From Acidobacteriota bacterium (GTDB lineage Bacteria > Acidobacteriota > Blastocatellia > Pyrinomonadales > Pyrinomonadaceae), in NCBI GenBank assembly GCA_003222935.1, contig QHXL01000307.1, forward strand, positions 1-14,073: DNA of 14,073 bases. The letters run 5' to 3'. Below, in pieces: positions 12,755-14,073 of the stretch. Both the position numbers and the translations under genes were made by a program. The notes under the pieces are model-generated. The model made no database searches and had not been told where the DNA came from. It saw only the letters and a program-made list of their open reading frames with translations. Position 1 is the stretch's first letter, and the number at the start of each line of letters is the position of its first letter.

Positions 12755-14047
12755 ATGATAACCCGCTACACCTTGCCCGAAATGGGGGCGCTCTGGTCGG
12801 AACAGAACAAGTTCCAGAAGTGGCTCGACGTTGAGATTGCGGTGTGCGAAGTACACGCCGAGATGGGCACAATCCCCGTCGACGCTCTCGAGCAGATAAA
12901 AACTCGCGCGAGCTTCTCGGTCGATCGTATCAACGAGATCGAAAAGACTACCAATCACGACGTCATTGCCTTCACCACAAATCTGGCCGAATCGATCGGT
13001 GAAGCGTCACGCTTTGTACATTACGGTCTTACGTCGTCCGACGTCGTCGACACCGCAAATGCTCTCTTGCTTCGCGACGCTACTGACATTCTGCTTAAAA
13101 AAGTCGATGCACTGATCGAGTCACTGAAGCGAAAAGCTTTTGAATACAAGAACACTCCCCAGGTCGGTCGCACTCACGGAATTCACGCTGAACCAACTTC
13201 GTTTGGTCTAACCTTCGCGCTTTGGTTCGACGAAATGCGCCGCAACCGGGAGCGACTGTTACGAGCTCGAGACGTTGTTGCGGTGGGAAAGATTAGTGGA
13301 GCGGTAGGTGCCTTTGCTCACCTTGATCCTTCAGTCGAAGAGAAAGTTTGCGCGCGGCTGGGTTTGAAAGCGGCTCTCGTTTCCACTCAAGTAATTCAAC
13401 GCGACGTTTATGCCGAGTGGCTTAGTACTCTCGCCATTATTGCGTCATCGCTGGACAAGTTTGCCTTGAACGTTCGTCACTGGCAGCGCACAGAAGTTCG
13501 CGAGGCCCAGGAGCGTTTCACTAAAGGGCAAAAAGGTTCGAGCGCGATGCCCCACAAACGAAACCCGATTATCTCCGAGCGCATCTGTGGCATGGCCCGG
13601 ACAATTCGTGCGAACAGCATCGTAGGTCTCGAGAATGTTGCACTCTGGCACGAGCGCGACATCTCACATTCTTCAGCCGAAAGGGTGGTCCTGCCGGATT
13701 CGAGTATTGCGCTCGACTACATTCTGCAAAAAGCAACCAACTTGATCGAAGGATTGGTGGTCTACCCGAAACGCATGCTCGAAAACCTCAACGCCACGCG
13801 AGGATTGATCTTCAGCGGTCAACTATTGCTGGCGTTAACAAATACTGGAATCTCCAGAGAAGACGCTTACGAGTTGGCCCAACGAAATGCGATGAGAGTG
13901 TGGGACGAGGGCGAGGACTTTTTGACCCTGGTGAAAGCCGATGCGGATATTACCGCCCGACTTTCAGCAGAAGAGATCGAACGAGTCTTTTCACTCGATC
14001 ACTACCTGAGAAATGTTGATGTGATCTTCGAACGGGTATTCAAGTAA
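12755..14047 (+). CDS. purB: Adenylosuccinate lyase
   Basis: Cleaves adenylosuccinate to AMP and fumarate, and SAICAR to AICAR and fumarate, in purine synthesis; a homotetrameric cytoplasmic enzyme. The 430 residues match the Bacillus-type enzyme from end to end. Seen: NHDV (67-70, His68), HYGLTSSDVVDT (89-100), GRTHGIHAEPTSFG (138-151, catalytic His141), GKISGAVGAFA (178-188), the lyase signature GSSAMPHKRNP (261-271, catalytic Ser263 in the mobile loop), ENVALWHERDISHSS (293-307), and the C-terminal NVDVIFERVF. No residue looks damaged. The start is fixed by homology (family members begin MI-x-RY). No Shine-Dalgarno site precedes it; the repeat hairpin at 12642-12739 occupies the leader. 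A terminator hairpin follows directly. Confidence 0.97.
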   Translation: MITRYTLPEMGALWSEQNKFQKWLDVEIAVCEVHAEMGTIPVDALEQIKTRASFSVDRINEIEKTTNHDVIAFTTNLAESIGEASRFVHYGLTSSDVVDTANALLLRDATDILLKKVDALIESLKRKAFEYKNTPQVGRTHGIHAEPTSFGLTFALWFDEMRRNRERLLRARDVVAVGKISGAVGAFAHLDPSVEEKVCARLGLKAALVSTQVIQRDVYAEWLSTLAIIASSLDKFALNVRHWQRTEVREAQERFTKGQKGSSAMPHKRNPIISERICGMARTIRANSIVGLENVALWHERDISHSSAERVVLPDSSIALDYILQKATNLIEGLVVYPKRMLENLNATRGLIFSGQLLLALTNTGISREDAYELAQRNAMRVWDEGEDFLTLVKADADITARLSAEEIERVFSLDHYLRNVDVIFERVFK

Positions 14048-14070
14048 GACCGGCCTCGCGCCGGTCTTAC
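14044..14070 (+). terminator. Terminator hairpin containing the purB stop codon
   Basis: A perfect 11-base-pair stem (gtaagaccggc against gccggtcttac) with the 5-base loop ctcgc. The TAA stop of purB lies inside the left arm. The stem is GC-rich, as expected for an intrinsic terminator, but the window ends three bases later, so a following T-run cannot be confirmed. The symmetry means it could act on both strands. Confidence 0.6.
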
Positions 14071-14073
14071 CCG

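Overview
The window looks like chromosomal DNA of a Gram-negative bacterium of moderate GC content. The best guess is Acidobacteriota (Blastocatellia/Pyrinomonadaceae-like). That guess rests on three things: an outer-membrane barrel with an N-terminal carboxypeptidase-regulatory-like domain, a PDZ/multi-membrane/GAF/PAS histidine kinase with an NtrC-type partner, and short CACAGAG and CACAGATTACG inverted repeats between genes. The assignment is recalled from family knowledge and was not tested. No rRNA, tRNA, CRISPR array or complete insertion sequence was seen.

Layout. Positions 18-1338 (minus) hold a 3-hydroxyacyl-CoA dehydrogenase followed by a PilZ-domain protein. A divergent intergenic region (1339-1515) separates them from trxB (1516-2574, plus), which lacks about nine residues of the usual FAD-domain sequence. 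Converging on trxB is a minus-strand block read from right to left: outer-membrane barrel protein (9703-7937), membrane histidine kinase (7630-4736), sigma-54-activating response regulator (4636-3083) and an HxlR-family regulator (3086-2628). A terminator-like hairpin lies between kinase and regulator, and the regulator and HxlR genes overlap by ATGA. From 9950 rightward everything is on the plus strand: a frameshifted M16 peptidase (10019-11276), a YycJ/WalJ-like metallo-beta-lactamase-fold protein (11355-12179), a small lipoprotein overlapping it by ATGA (12176-12625), a repeat hairpin, and purB (12755-14047) with a terminator hairpin containing its stop codon.

Functional picture. The kinase and regulator form a plausible two-component system in which a membrane sensor with an extracytoplasmic PDZ-like domain signals to a sigma-54 activator. 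The HxlR regulator carries five cysteines and ends beside trxB, so a redox role is possible but unproven. The remaining genes are housekeeping or envelope genes.

Most notable are two features. First, a CACAGAG inverted-repeat element sits inside the 3' end of the response-regulator gene and is translated, replacing the usual C-terminus after the Fis-type helix-turn-helix with a cysteine-rich hydrophobic tail. Second, three genes (trxB, kinase, M16) each seem to have lost a short stretch of roughly 27-45 bases compared with their families. This could be real gene decay or an assembly problem, and it affects how far the annotation can be trusted.
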